Below the pieces are notes generated by a model. The model saw only the letters and a program-made list of their open reading frames with translations. It was not told where the DNA came from and searched no databases. Positions 47,834 to 55,387 of a stretch of 64,000 nucleotides of DNA are shown piece by piece. Every line of letters starts with the position of its first letter. The stretch's first letter is position 1. Made by a program: the position numbers and the translations under genes. The DNA is from Bradyrhizobium sediminis (lineage in GTDB: Bacteria > Pseudomonadota > Alphaproteobacteria > Rhizobiales > Xanthobacteraceae): assembly GCF_018736105.1 (NCBI RefSeq), contig NZ_CP076135.1, forward strand, positions 2,850,001-2,914,000, written 5' to 3'.

Positions 47834-48594
47834 CGGAACAGCCTGTCTTTCTCCGCGGAGAACTCGTTGTCGGTCATTCGGTTGTAATTCGGGCGCGCCG
47901 GTTCGGGCGCCGCGCGCGATGCGCCGCGCACGGCCGCGGTGACTGCGGCGCGATCCTCCGTCGCCTGCAGATCGGGAATCCGGCTTGCCGATTTATGCAT
48001 TTGCTTCAGGACGCGCTTGATGACGCGCGTCGCATATTCATCGTGATCCGGACTAGCGCGCCGCTCATCCCAGGCCTTCTTGAGCTCCGGGTTCATCTGA
48101 TATTCCGCCGCCAGATAGCGTTTTGCGAAATCGTCCGGGACCGGCAGGCCTTCAAGGTGATCATTGGCCAGGCCAACGATCATGTCGAAATCGGCCGTTT
48201 CTTGCTGCTGCAATTGCTGCTGATATTGATGCTGCAAAAACGAGTCCAGGACGACGCGATGTTGATCGTTCTGCATCGCCAGTTTCAGAATATCGTCGTC
48301 GGAAAATCCCCTGATGTCATTCAGGTTGATTCGCGCGGGCGCGGCCTGATCCCCGGCCGCCGGCGCATCGGTTGCCGGCGCCTTGAGGGGAACGCGGGCT
48401 TCAAACTCCGCGATAAGCGAATCAAGCGTGATATGCGAATCGATATCGTCAACAGTGCCGGCACCGCTCGCGGCGCCGCCTTCATGGCTTGCCGGCGTCG
48501 GCGCTGAATTGTCCGATGGTGTCGCCGGTGCACCGCCGCCATTGTCGCCACCAGAGAAGGGATCGCTTTCCGATGCCATCGGTTGCAACTCCAT
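47830..48594 (-). CDS. Putative phage scaffold-like protein
   Basis: 254 residues. The N-terminal third is low-complexity acidic/Ala/Pro sequence (SDPFSGGDNGGGAPATPSDN). The middle has a Gln-rich coil (QHQYQQQLQQQETADFDMIV) and the C-terminus is Arg-rich (KRVLKQMHKSASR; RPNYNRMTDNEFSAEKDRLFR). Disorder plus coil plus basic tail is the usual outline of capsid-scaffolding proteins, but there is no capsid gene beside it. Confidence 0.45.
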   Translation of the reverse strand: MELQPMASESDPFSGGDNGGGAPATPSDNSAPTPASHEGGAASGAGTVDDIDSHITLDSLIAEFEARVPLKAPATDAPAAGDQAAPARINLNDIRGFSDDDILKLAMQNDQHRVVLDSFLQHQYQQQLQQQETADFDMIVGLANDHLEGLPVPDDFAKRYLAAEYQMNPELKKAWDERRASPDHDEYATRVIKRVLKQMHKSASRIPDLQATEDRAAVTAAVRGASRAAPEPARPNYNRMTDNEFSAEKDRLFR

Positions 48595-48782
48595 CAGCCC
48601 ATCAGCTTGTCTTTGAGGGCCTGAAACTGGCCTGCCGTCAGGATCGCGATTTTTTTGCTCTGTTCGGGATCATTCCCGCCGGTGCGGCGCGCGGACTTCG
48701 CCGCTTCGAACGCCTGCGCGGCCTGCGCAAACTGATCTTCGGGAAGTTCAACCAACCGCTGCTCGAGATCGCTCTTTGCCAT
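48594..48782 (-). CDS. Small hypothetical protein
   Basis: 62 residues, highly charged and helical (KSDLEQRLVELPEDQFAQAA, KKIAILTAGQFQALKDKLMG). The start at 48782 is preferred to the longer open frame because the upstream part overlaps the neighbouring gene. It shares one base with the next start (TGATG). Confidence 0.5.
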   Translation of the reverse strand: MAKSDLEQRLVELPEDQFAQAAQAFEAAKSARRTGGNDPEQSKKIAILTAGQFQALKDKLMG

Positions 48783-48808
48783 GTCGTTTCCTTTTCTGTT
48801 CGTGGGGT

Positions 48809-49180
48809 TCACATCGGCCGGCCGGCGTGTCGAAGGCCGGGCCACCAATCCAAGAGCAACATTCGCTGCTGCAGGCCGATCAGATCGGCGCGCGCTTTGA
48901 ATGCCTTGCGACACCGCGCCTTGTAATTTTCGTCGTCGTCGTGCTCGGTCATCAGCTTCGCGATCGAATCCCGAAAGCCGGTGATCTCGGATTCCATCGT
49001 CAGATGACGTTCGATCAGCTCGCAAGCGTCGTCGTCCTGGTCGCCGGCAACCGTCAGCATGTGCAGGAAATGCGGATCGCTGTTGTAGGGCGGCTTCCCG
49101 CTATCAGCGGTTTCGAACCGATCGCCGAAAACGTCGTCCATTGCCGCCGCGATCATTGCTTCCAACCGATCGGCCATCAC
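48809..49180 (-). CDS. Hypothetical protein of the element
   Basis: 123 residues, acidic, helical (RLEAMIAAAMDDVFGDRFE, DDDACELIERHLTMESEITG, KARCRKAFKARADLIGLQQR). It overlaps the upstream gene by 4 bp. It could be a head-tail connector or accessory protein by position, but nothing shows it. Confidence 0.55.
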   Translation of the reverse strand: MMADRLEAMIAAAMDDVFGDRFETADSGKPPYNSDPHFLHMLTVAGDQDDDACELIERHLTMESEITGFRDSIAKLMTEHDDDENYKARCRKAFKARADLIGLQQRMLLLDWWPGLRHAGRPM

Positions 49181-49518
49181 ACCCTCATCGTTGCAATTGG
49201 CGCGGACGGCCCGGGCGGGGACAACGTATCGATTCCCGCGGCTTGCTGCGCAATGAGTGCGGCGGCCTGTTTCGCCACGGTCTGGGAAATGTCCCGGCCC
49301 TGCATCCCGCCGGATTTCGGCAGGCGATCAGCAACGGCCGAAACGTGCGCCGCGTATTGATCGAGCAAGGCGCATTTGCCCATCTCGTGATTGATCCCGG
49401 GGACGCCGAGCCGGATCAGTTCTTTCCGCAAAGGCGTGATGCGCAGTTGGTCCGCGCGCTGCCCATCAGGCAGCAACAGATTTTTCCGGTCGACGTCGCG
49501 CTGGATGTAGTTCGTCAT
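49177..49518 (-). CDS. Hypothetical protein of the element
   Basis: 113 residues beginning MTNYIQRDVDRKNLLLPDGQ. A helical core (ITPLRKELIRLGVPGINHEM; DISQTVAKQAAALIAQQA) and a Pro-rich end follow. The ATG at 49518 is chosen over the longer frame because it overlaps the upstream gene by 4 bp in the manner of its neighbours. Confidence 0.55.
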   Translation of the reverse strand: MTNYIQRDVDRKNLLLPDGQRADQLRITPLRKELIRLGVPGINHEMGKCALLDQYAAHVSAVADRLPKSGGMQGRDISQTVAKQAAALIAQQAAGIDTLSPPGPSAPIATMRV

Positions 49519-49889
49519 CGGTCGTCGTCCTTTTCGGAATCGTCCGGCTCGTCGTCTTCGTGATCGAGGAACCACAACAGAACGGCCAATTCGCCGCCGT
49601 CGTCGTCTTCCATGCGCTGCAGAAATCTCTCATAGAGCGCAACGCTCGCCTCAAGCGAATTCCCGGTCGACGCGCCGGGGATCTTCAGTCCCTTGAGTGC
49701 CGCGTTCAGTTCATCCCGCGACAAGTCCGCGACCTTGCGGTGGTCGGGCAGTTCCGAAAAATTCAGCCTTGCTTCGCTGTGCTTGTCATCGGCCAGGCGC
49801 TGGAGCGCGTCCGACACATCCGCCAAACTGGTTTTGCCGTCGGACATCTCGTCGCGCATTTCGTCGCGCATCTCGCCAGGCTTCATCAT
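49515..49889 (-). CDS. Hypothetical acidic protein of the element
   Basis: 124 residues with a short internal repeat at the N-terminus (GEMRDEMRDEMSDG) and a strongly acidic C-terminus (EDDEPDDSEKDDDR is typical). The middle (DVSDALQRLADDKHSEARLN) is helical. The ATG at 49889 fits the overlap with the next upstream gene. Confidence 0.55.
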   Translation of the reverse strand: MMKPGEMRDEMRDEMSDGKTSLADVSDALQRLADDKHSEARLNFSELPDHRKVADLSRDELNAALKGLKIPGASTGNSLEASVALYERFLQRMEDDDGGELAVLLWFLDHEDDEPDDSEKDDDR

Positions 49890-50152
49890 TTCGCCGCCGC
49901 CTCTGCCATGAAGGCGTTTTCGGCCGCCTGGGCGCCCTCGGTGCGAATCCGCTGGATGTGCTTCGCGTAGGCTTCCGCATTCGCGCTGCGGCCGTTCGCA
50001 TGACTGGCGCCGGGAATGCCCCAGGCCATCAGCGCGCTTGTGAACTCGCCCGGCGCAACGTTGCCCAGCGTCCGGCCGCCCGGCCACGGCAAGCCGTCGT
50101 GTGACGTTTTGGCGTGGCTCGGTTGAACCGGCGCAATTCCTTCATTCGTCAT
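49886..50152 (-). CDS. Hypothetical protein of the element
   Basis: 88 residues (MTNEGIAPVQPSHAKTSHDG at the start, helical RSANAEAYAKHIQRIRTEGA later). The ATG at 50152 has a strong Shine-Dalgarno (GGAGGT, 6 nt upstream), which decides the start over a longer frame from 50191. Confidence 0.6.
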   Translation of the reverse strand: MTNEGIAPVQPSHAKTSHDGLPWPGGRTLGNVAPGEFTSALMAWGIPGASHANGRSANAEAYAKHIQRIRTEGAQAAENAFMAEAAAK

Positions 50153-50187
50153 CAATTCACCTCCAATGGTTTGACGTCCCGGAAACA

Positions 50188-50880
50188 TCATTGTCCGACT
50201 CCCCGCGCGTCGCCGCTCGCCGCTCCATTCAGGGAATGGGCTTTGATCGGGATAACCGCGTCTTGCTGTTTGGCCTCCGCGCTCGGCATTGCCAGCGTTT
50301 GAGCCGATGAAAAATTGATCCCGTGAATTCGTGCGAGCTCGTCCGCGACCACCGCGCAGAGCGGGCTAAGCGCCGCGATCTCGCGCAAGGTGTTCACCGG
50401 GTCATGGTCGACCGGGGCCTTTTCCCGCATCCCCATGTCTTCCTGCAGCTGCGTATGTGCCTCGATCGCCCGAACCTGCATCTGCGGATTGTTCGAGCGC
50501 GCCAGCCGCGCCAGCTCTTTCAGCTTTTCCGCATCCGTCAGCGGCGCGTCCGGCTTGCCCGCCCGGTGATCCGCGGCCGCCTTGAGGAAACTCTGCATCC
50601 CCTTCGAGCGCGCCGTCTTGCTCGCAGCCGATCGAAGGGCGTTCCCCTCGCCCAGATAGCCAGCCGCTTTCGCCGCCGCCGTCGCGTTCATCCCGGTAAG
50701 AAGGCCGATGCCCATCCGGATTTTCTGGTCGCTCATCCCCAGCGAGCGGCCAACCTTCCAGGCATCGAAGTCGCCGCCTTGCTGCGCGCGCCCCTCGGCA
50801 ATGATTGCATCGACATCGGTGTGCGACCGCGGGGCAACGGACTTCGATGGGGCACTGTCTGTGTCGTCTTTGTCGCTCAT
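50188..50880 (-). CDS. Putative terminase small subunit-like protein
   Basis: 230 residues. The segment LLTGMNATAAAKAAGYLGEGNALRSAASK resembles the 'NATQAAIRAGYS' helix-turn-helix of phage small terminases, which recognise the packaging site. A helical region with KLKELARLARSNNPQMQVRAIEAH and a C-terminal part follow. The ATG at 50880 (MSDKDDTDSAP) is chosen; a longer frame to 50991 includes an intergenic motif. It is the first gene of the left block, and no large terminase follows. Confidence 0.5.
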   Translation of the reverse strand: MSDKDDTDSAPSKSVAPRSHTDVDAIIAEGRAQQGGDFDAWKVGRSLGMSDQKIRMGIGLLTGMNATAAAKAAGYLGEGNALRSAASKTARSKGMQSFLKAAADHRAGKPDAPLTDAEKLKELARLARSNNPQMQVRAIEAHTQLQEDMGMREKAPVDHDPVNTLREIAALSPLCAVVADELARIHGINFSSAQTLAMPSAEAKQQDAVIPIKAHSLNGAASGDARGVGQ

Positions 50881-50917
50881 GCGCCCACAATGGGACGAGG
50901 CGACCCGGCGCGGCGGT

Positions 50918-50931
50918 ACATAAGTCGTCAC
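50918..50931 (-). promoter_or_regulatory. Repeated 14-bp motif (copy 1)
   Basis: GTGACGACTTATGT on the minus strand, 38 bp before the TerS-like start codon, recurs exactly at 53831-53844. It may be a regulatory or promoter element of the element's operons. Confidence 0.4.
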
Positions 50932-51584
50932 GGCGGGTGCTATGGCGGCGGAGCACCGCGGAAAGTTGCCGGTGCAACCAACCCGCGCCACCGCCGTGGC
51001 GATCGGCTCACAGGCGGGGCAACTTCAGGGGTGCGCGGAGTTGGTATGGATGGACTAGAACACGATCCCGCGGGCGCCAGGGGGTGGCCCGGGGGGCTCG
51101 GTCACGGCCTGATGGTAGCGATCGGCCTGGTCCGGCAGGCATCCAGGCGCGAAGCATCGCCTTCCCATGCCATCCACAACCATCCTCATTTGTGCGTAGG
51201 ATTGTGAGTGCATCATGTTCACAACGAAAATGAGAGGCGTTGCAATCGCTTAGGCTGACGACGGGCGGACAATGCATCCGCCGGCGCGTCGGCCCGGGCA
51301 ACCCACGGGCCACGAAACCCCACGATCGAGGCCGGTCCCAGCCGGCAACCCCGTCCCGATCGCCACAAACACACACAATCGGGCTCCGGTACTTCCCCGC
51401 CCCTTCCCGATCTGCACCCATGATAGGTCATGGTCCCTGACCCGTCTCCTTCCTGGCCCACTTCCCGACTGGCCCTGATCCCTCGGGAGTGTTTCGACCG
51501 AGCGGAGCGCCAGCGCAGCCGGTCGGAGCACGGCTAGGAATGCGCGCGAGGCGCTTCTATCCCCCGGGGGTATAAGGGGGGAAA
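50932..51584. other. Non-coding spacer between replication and TerS-like genes
   Basis: About 650 bp in which the open frames are GC-rich shadows with no protein-like features. It contains a CCCCCGGGGG palindrome (51561-51570) followed by TATAAGG. Its place between a RepA-like gene and TerS fits an origin, promoter or packaging-site region. Confidence 0.45.
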
Positions 51585-51690
51585 GGTGCAGGGTGATAGC
51601 AGGGGATAGCAGGCGGATCGAAGGCTGATACCCACCCCGATAGCAGGCCGATAGCAGGGTGATCGACCGGGATAGCAGGGGGATAGCAGG
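51585..51690. repeat. Iteron array, candidate replication origin
   Basis: Six exact copies of GATAGCAGG (starts 51595, 51605, 51639, 51650, 51671, 51682) and several degraded ones (GATCGAAGG, GATCGACCGG, GGTGCAGG) follow one another every 10-12 bp over about 105 bp. All lie in the same orientation, immediately after the stop of the RepA-like gene. Confidence 0.7.
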
Positions 51691-51696
51691 CTGTTG

Positions 51697-53085
51697 TCAG
51701 GCCTTGCGGGCGATGCATTTGGCACCCTTCGAGGCGGGTCCATACGGCACGACGGCAATCACGCCGGCAGCGAATAGCCGCTCCTGGGCTTGCTGGAATG
51801 CGCGGGCGGTCATCCCGTTCGCCTGCGGCATGGCGGCGAATGCCTTCGGAGCGTAGCCGCGGCCAGGCGCGGGGCAGACGTTGCGGCCCTGCGCAGTCAT
51901 CGCGTCCAGGCATTCGAGGTAACGCTGATCCGCGCCGGCCTGGGCTGCGGCCAGCTGCGGCGCTGGCGCGCTGCCCTCCATGACGAAACAACCATCCTCC
52001 CAATGCAGCGTGACCTTCTCGCCGGCGGGGCCATAGTTCGATTTCTTCATCTCGAGCACGCGGCCGGTGGTGCCGTCGTCGTTGGTCACGGTTTCGAGGT
52101 GCAGACGCGCCCGGGTCGCGTTTTGCCAATCCATTGACCCACCTCGCCCGGTGCCGCTGGTGATGCCGGACAGGCTCGGGTGGTCGAGCAGGAGCACTGC
52201 GGCGTCGACGTCCTGGGCGAGCCGGCGGAACAGACTGACAAAGGTTCGGGCGTGCGTGCGGTCATTCTGGTTTCCGCCGAACGTCGCGGCGATGCTGTCG
52301 ACGATGATCAGCACCGGCCGGATGGTGGCCGCGGCGATCGCCAGCGATTCGAATAGCGGTGTCGGCGCCATGGTGCCATCGGCACGCGCCACGGCCAGCA
52401 GGCAGTTTTCGGGGCTGGCAAAATGGAAGTGCAGGCGTTCGATCGTGTCCGGCTCTATCCCGCGCTTTCGGGCGACGCGCTCCAGGCGCCGGCGCATTTC
52501 GTGTTCGGGCTCCTCGGCGCTGACGAAAATGACAGGGCCCGGTTCGCAAACGGTGCCGAGCCAATCGCCAAGGCCGCATGCGGCCGCAACGCCGCACTGC
52601 AGCGCGACCGTGGTTTTGCCGCCCCCGCCGTCGCCCGAAAGGATCGTGACGTCGGCCGCCGGGATCCGGTGCGTGGCAAGCCATCGCATCGGCGGCAGCG
52701 GCACGCCACGCCAGGCCGGCGGGGTAACGAGGGCGAGCGGCGGCGCTGCAACCACGGGAGCCGGCTCGAAGTCCTGCACGCCGTCGGCCAGGCCATAGTC
52801 GGCCAGGCTCTCAGGCGCTGGCGGTTCGGTGCCGCTGGTGATGCCGATCTCAAGGCGGGCAAGATCGCGGTCGCGCGGATCGCTCAATTCCATCCGCAGC
52901 CGTGTTGCGGTGGCGGCGGCCTGAATTTCGAGCTCGGCCGGGTCGCATTCGAACTCGGGGCCCTCCGGCGTATCGATCCGAATATGCCTGTCGATCGTCT
53001 GCCCGCATACGTTGCAGGGTCGCGGATCAATGTCGATCGGCGGTGGCTCGTCGGATTCGAGGTTTTCAGCGGCGACGCTATGCAT
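51697..53085 (-). CDS. RepA-like AAA ATPase/helicase
   Basis: 462 residues. A possible zinc knuckle near the N-terminus (PCNVCGQTI) is followed by Walker A LSGDGGGGKTTVALQCG, VIFVSAEEPEHEMRRRLERVA and Walker B-like VLIIVDSIAATFG. LLLDHPSLSGITSGTGRGG is a RecA-like sensor region as in RepA/RSF1010-type helicases. The C-terminus (NGMTARAFQQAQERLFAAGV) is a winged-helix-like tail. It overlaps the PC4-like gene by 8 bp and faces the iterons, so replication of the element is the likely role. Confidence 0.75.
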   Translation of the reverse strand: MHSVAAENLESDEPPPIDIDPRPCNVCGQTIDRHIRIDTPEGPEFECDPAELEIQAAATATRLRMELSDPRDRDLARLEIGITSGTEPPAPESLADYGLADGVQDFEPAPVVAAPPLALVTPPAWRGVPLPPMRWLATHRIPAADVTILSGDGGGGKTTVALQCGVAAACGLGDWLGTVCEPGPVIFVSAEEPEHEMRRRLERVARKRGIEPDTIERLHFHFASPENCLLAVARADGTMAPTPLFESLAIAAATIRPVLIIVDSIAATFGGNQNDRTHARTFVSLFRRLAQDVDAAVLLLDHPSLSGITSGTGRGGSMDWQNATRARLHLETVTNDDGTTGRVLEMKKSNYGPAGEKVTLHWEDGCFVMEGSAPAPQLAAAQAGADQRYLECLDAMTAQGRNVCPAPGRGYAPKAFAAMPQANGMTARAFQQAQERLFAAGVIAVVPYGPASKGAKCIARKA

Positions 53086-53389
53086 CTTGGGTTGCCCTCC
53101 CCGCCTCGTCGGCGCTCGCGTCGTCGTCGATCAGCCCGAGCTCCCGCGCCTTTGCCATCGCCTTTGTGATGCCCGCGGCGAGCTCGGGCAGTTTGCGAAT
53201 GCCCATCGCGACGCCCTTCGGTGTCGGGCGGTCGATCCCGTCGGCGCCGGTGGCGTACACGCGGACATTGATCAGCGCGTGCCCCTCGTATTCGCTCAGG
53301 GTGACGTGAATGGATTCGCCCCGGCGGCGATTTTTCCAGAATTTGACGATCTCGATCGGCTCGGCGAGCGGTGACGGTTTCTCGGTCAT
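53078..53389 (-). CDS. PC4/p15-like single-strand DNA-binding protein
   Basis: 103 residues similar to transcriptional coactivator p15 (PC4/YdbC type). EIVKFWKNRRRGESIHVTLSEYEGHALINVRVY is the ssDNA-binding beta-sheet and GVAMGIRKLPELAAGITKAM the dimerising helix. Phages use such proteins in replication or recombination. It overlaps the TSCPD gene by 4 bp. Confidence 0.75.
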   Translation of the reverse strand: MTEKPSPLAEPIEIVKFWKNRRRGESIHVTLSEYEGHALINVRVYATGADGIDRPTPKGVAMGIRKLPELAAGITKAMAKARELGLIDDDASADEAGRATQDA

Positions 53390-53718
53390 GTGATGAGATC
53401 CACCGCGGCGCCGATCGGGCTGGCCGCGATGCCCTGGGCATCCCGCTTCAAGGCGTGAGCGATGGTTTCCAGCGTGCAGCCGTGCTGCAGGGCGAGGCTC
53501 GCCAGGATTGCCGCGTCATGGGTCAGGGCGTCCAGAAACGAATTCGAATGCTCGGCATTCAGGAAGATTTCGCCGGGCCGGCCGTCGGGATAGGTGCCGA
53601 CCGTCATGCAAAAATGCAGATTGCCGCGCTTGAAGCCGATGGTTTCGCTGGCCCGCCGGTTCGGCAACCGGTTGCGGTTGACGGATTCGGCCCCTTGGCC
53701 TATTTCAGTGTTGCGCAT
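53386..53718 (-). CDS. Stand-alone TSCPD-domain protein
   Basis: 110 residues. The core reads LHFCMTVGTYPDGRPGEIFLNAEHSNSFLDALTHDAAILASLALQ, followed by HGCTLETIAHALKRDA and SPIGAAVDL. This fits the TSCPD domain otherwise found at the C-terminus of class II ribonucleotide reductases. No reductase is nearby. The ATG at 53718 is chosen; a longer frame to 53856 is possible. Confidence 0.7.
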   Translation of the reverse strand: MRNTEIGQGAESVNRNRLPNRRASETIGFKRGNLHFCMTVGTYPDGRPGEIFLNAEHSNSFLDALTHDAAILASLALQHGCTLETIAHALKRDAQGIAASPIGAAVDLIT

Positions 53719-53782
53719 TAGCCCTGCGCCTTTCGCGATTTGGGTTGACGGCGCCGCTCCCGCCCGGGGCGGCGTTCGTTTT

Positions 53783-54604
53783 TCAGGCTCGTGCGCTCCA
53801 TTTTGAAGGCTCGCCAGATCGAGTTGGCGCACATAAGTCGTCACAGTATTTTGCAATGCGGCTTTCCGACCTTTTCGACATCCTGACGCTTGGCCGATCG
53901 CTCTTGAGTTCGATCAACGGGCCGTCATAAAAATCGTCGATCAGGATCCGGTGAAACTCATTCAGGCTTTCGGTTTTGCGGCGCCGATGCGGATGCTTCA
54001 AAATCGTTTTCGCAAAAATTCGCATTCGGTCGCACACGGCCTGCGCCGAACATTTGCGCGGCCTACTATCTCTCGGGATGTATTCGGCCAGGGCGCCGGC
54101 GGCGTTGTCGCGGCCCATCCGCTTCATGCGGCGGCGCATCAGCCGCGCGGTGGCTTTGTCGATAACGATTCGGCTCGTCCCGCTGCGTAATGGTCGATCG
54201 ACGATCTGATGCAGAAACGCCATATCGCCATCATCGAAATATTCCCCGGCCGATGTTATCCGCGGGCCGTTTAGCGCCAGTTCCTCGTACTGTTTCCATT
54301 CGACGGCAAGCGCGCGAAGTTCGCGAAGCTCTTGAACGAATTGTTCCAGGCCCATTGTCGGCGGGCAGTGTTTCTTGGCAAAATCCTCGAAGCGTCTTTC
54401 GCGGGCGCTGTCCGCGGACTTCGCGGCTGTCACCTTTCCGATTTCATCAAGCGTCATTGCCCGCAACGTCACCGCGTCCGCGGCCATCGACGCATTGAAC
54501 CTTTCAAGCTGCCGGCCGAGTTCGGCCAGCAAATCCGTCTGATCCCCGAGCGGCGTGAACTCGTCGGGATCGCTCGGCCTCAGTGATTTCGGCAGGTTTG
54601 CCAT
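53783..54604 (-). CDS. Hypothetical protein of the element
   Basis: 273 residues, charged and helical, rich in Arg/Lys in the C-terminal half (ATARLMRRRMKRMGRD; KTILKHPHRRRKTESL). The N-terminus reads MANLPKSLRPSDPDEFTPLG. No catalytic motif is recognised; DNA binding is possible. The second copy of the GTGACGACTTATGT motif lies inside its 3' end. Confidence 0.6.
   Translation of the reverse strand: MANLPKSLRPSDPDEFTPLGDQTDLLAELGRQLERFNASMAADAVTLRAMTLDEIGKVTAAKSADSARERRFEDFAKKHCPPTMGLEQFVQELRELRALAVEWKQYEELALNGPRITSAGEYFDDGDMAFLHQIVDRPLRSGTSRIVIDKATARLMRRRMKRMGRDNAAGALAEYIPRDSRPRKCSAQAVCDRMRIFAKTILKHPHRRRKTESLNEFHRILIDDFYDGPLIELKSDRPSVRMSKRSESRIAKYCDDLCAPTRSGEPSKWSARA
53831..53844 (-). promoter_or_regulatory. 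Repeated 14-bp motif (copy 2)
   Basis: Exact copy of the motif at 50918-50931, about 115 bp upstream of the TSCPD start, inside the end of the preceding gene. It may drive or regulate the TSCPD-PC4-RepA operon. Confidence 0.4.
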
Positions 54605-54616
54605 TGCTCGCCCCGA

Positions 54617-54817
54617 TCAAGCGGCATCCAGCTTGCCGGCTTCCCGCAGACGCGCTTGCTGCCAGACCTCAACGTCGGATTCGCGCCAGGCGACGCGGCC
54701 GGTCGATATCTGGAAGCATTTCGGGAACGTGCCGGCGTGCATCTTTTCGTAGATGGTCGATCGGGAAAGCGCGGTCTTTTCGATGACGTCGCGCAGCCGC
54801 AGGAATCTTTCAGCCAT
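54617..54817 (-). CDS. AlpA-family excisionase/regulator
   Basis: 66-residue winged-helix protein. FLRLRDVIEKTALSRSTIYEKMHAGTFPK is the AlpA/MerR-like DNA-binding helix pair, followed by WRESDVEVWQQ. Such proteins act as excisionases or activators for P4-type and other tRNA-integrated elements. The ATG at 54817 has GGAG 8 nt upstream; a TTG at 54832 is less likely. Confidence 0.9.
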   Translation of the reverse strand: MAERFLRLRDVIEKTALSRSTIYEKMHAGTFPKCFQISTGRVAWRESDVEVWQQARLREAGKLDAA

Positions 54818-54900
54818 TGTGTGTCGCTCCAAGCAATGCCGAACCGTTTCGGCGTTGCTCGGATAAGTTCATGCTTCGATCGACCCGTTAAGCGGGGGAC

Positions 54901-55386
54901 TTAACTTTCTGCGTCGCCCCCTCCCCGGGCCGGCAGTTGTCCCTCTTTTCGCCAATTGCGGATTGCCTTGGGCGTGACCTTTACCCGACGCGCGACTTCC
55001 TTGTCGGCGATCGCGGGATCGTTCTCGAACATTTCGCGCGCCTCCTCGATTGCGTCACGCTTCTGAGCGGCGCCGCGAATTCCGAAGGAAGCTACCTGCA
55101 GCTGCTGACAGATCAGATGTAGAAGCGGCTCCGAAACCGGAACGCCCTCTATCGCTGCGCACGAGAGGTAGCGGCCCGCCATGTAATCCACAACCTTTTG
55201 CGGAATCGAGCCGGGCCGGCCGGCGGGCAGATCGCGCTTTCGAGCGAGCAACGTCCGAATGTCGCGATCGATCAGATCCCATCGATATTTTCCTGGCCTT
55301 TTCAGCAGCTGCTTTCCCGTGGCCAGACCATACCGCCGCGCCGCGCGCTCGTGGGCTGCGATTTGCTTGTCGAGATGCGGCAGCAT
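54901..55386 (-). CDS. Hypothetical protein with helix-turn-helix-like C-terminus
   Basis: 161 residues. DPAIADKEVARRVKVTPKAIRNWRKEGQ near the C-terminus looks like a transposase/regulator-type HTH. The N-terminal part is basic and helical. It begins 1 bp after the integrase stop, so it is probably co-transcribed with int; it could control integration or the element's lysogeny. Confidence 0.6.
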   Translation of the reverse strand: MLPHLDKQIAAHERAARRYGLATGKQLLKRPGKYRWDLIDRDIRTLLARKRDLPAGRPGSIPQKVVDYMAGRYLSCAAIEGVPVSEPLLHLICQQLQVASFGIRGAAQKRDAIEEAREMFENDPAIADKEVARRVKVTPKAIRNWRKEGQLPARGGGDAES

Positions 55387-55387
55387 C

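Noticed and set aside
51008..51421. Open frames in the 650-bp spacer between RepA-like and TerS-like genes
   Set aside because: Pro/Arg/Cys-rich with no motif or ribosome site; several frames are open at once, as expected in GC-rich non-coding DNA.
51585..51690. The repeat array as a possible CRISPR
   Set aside because: Units are only 9-12 bp with no spacers of constant length and no cas genes; iterons explain it better.
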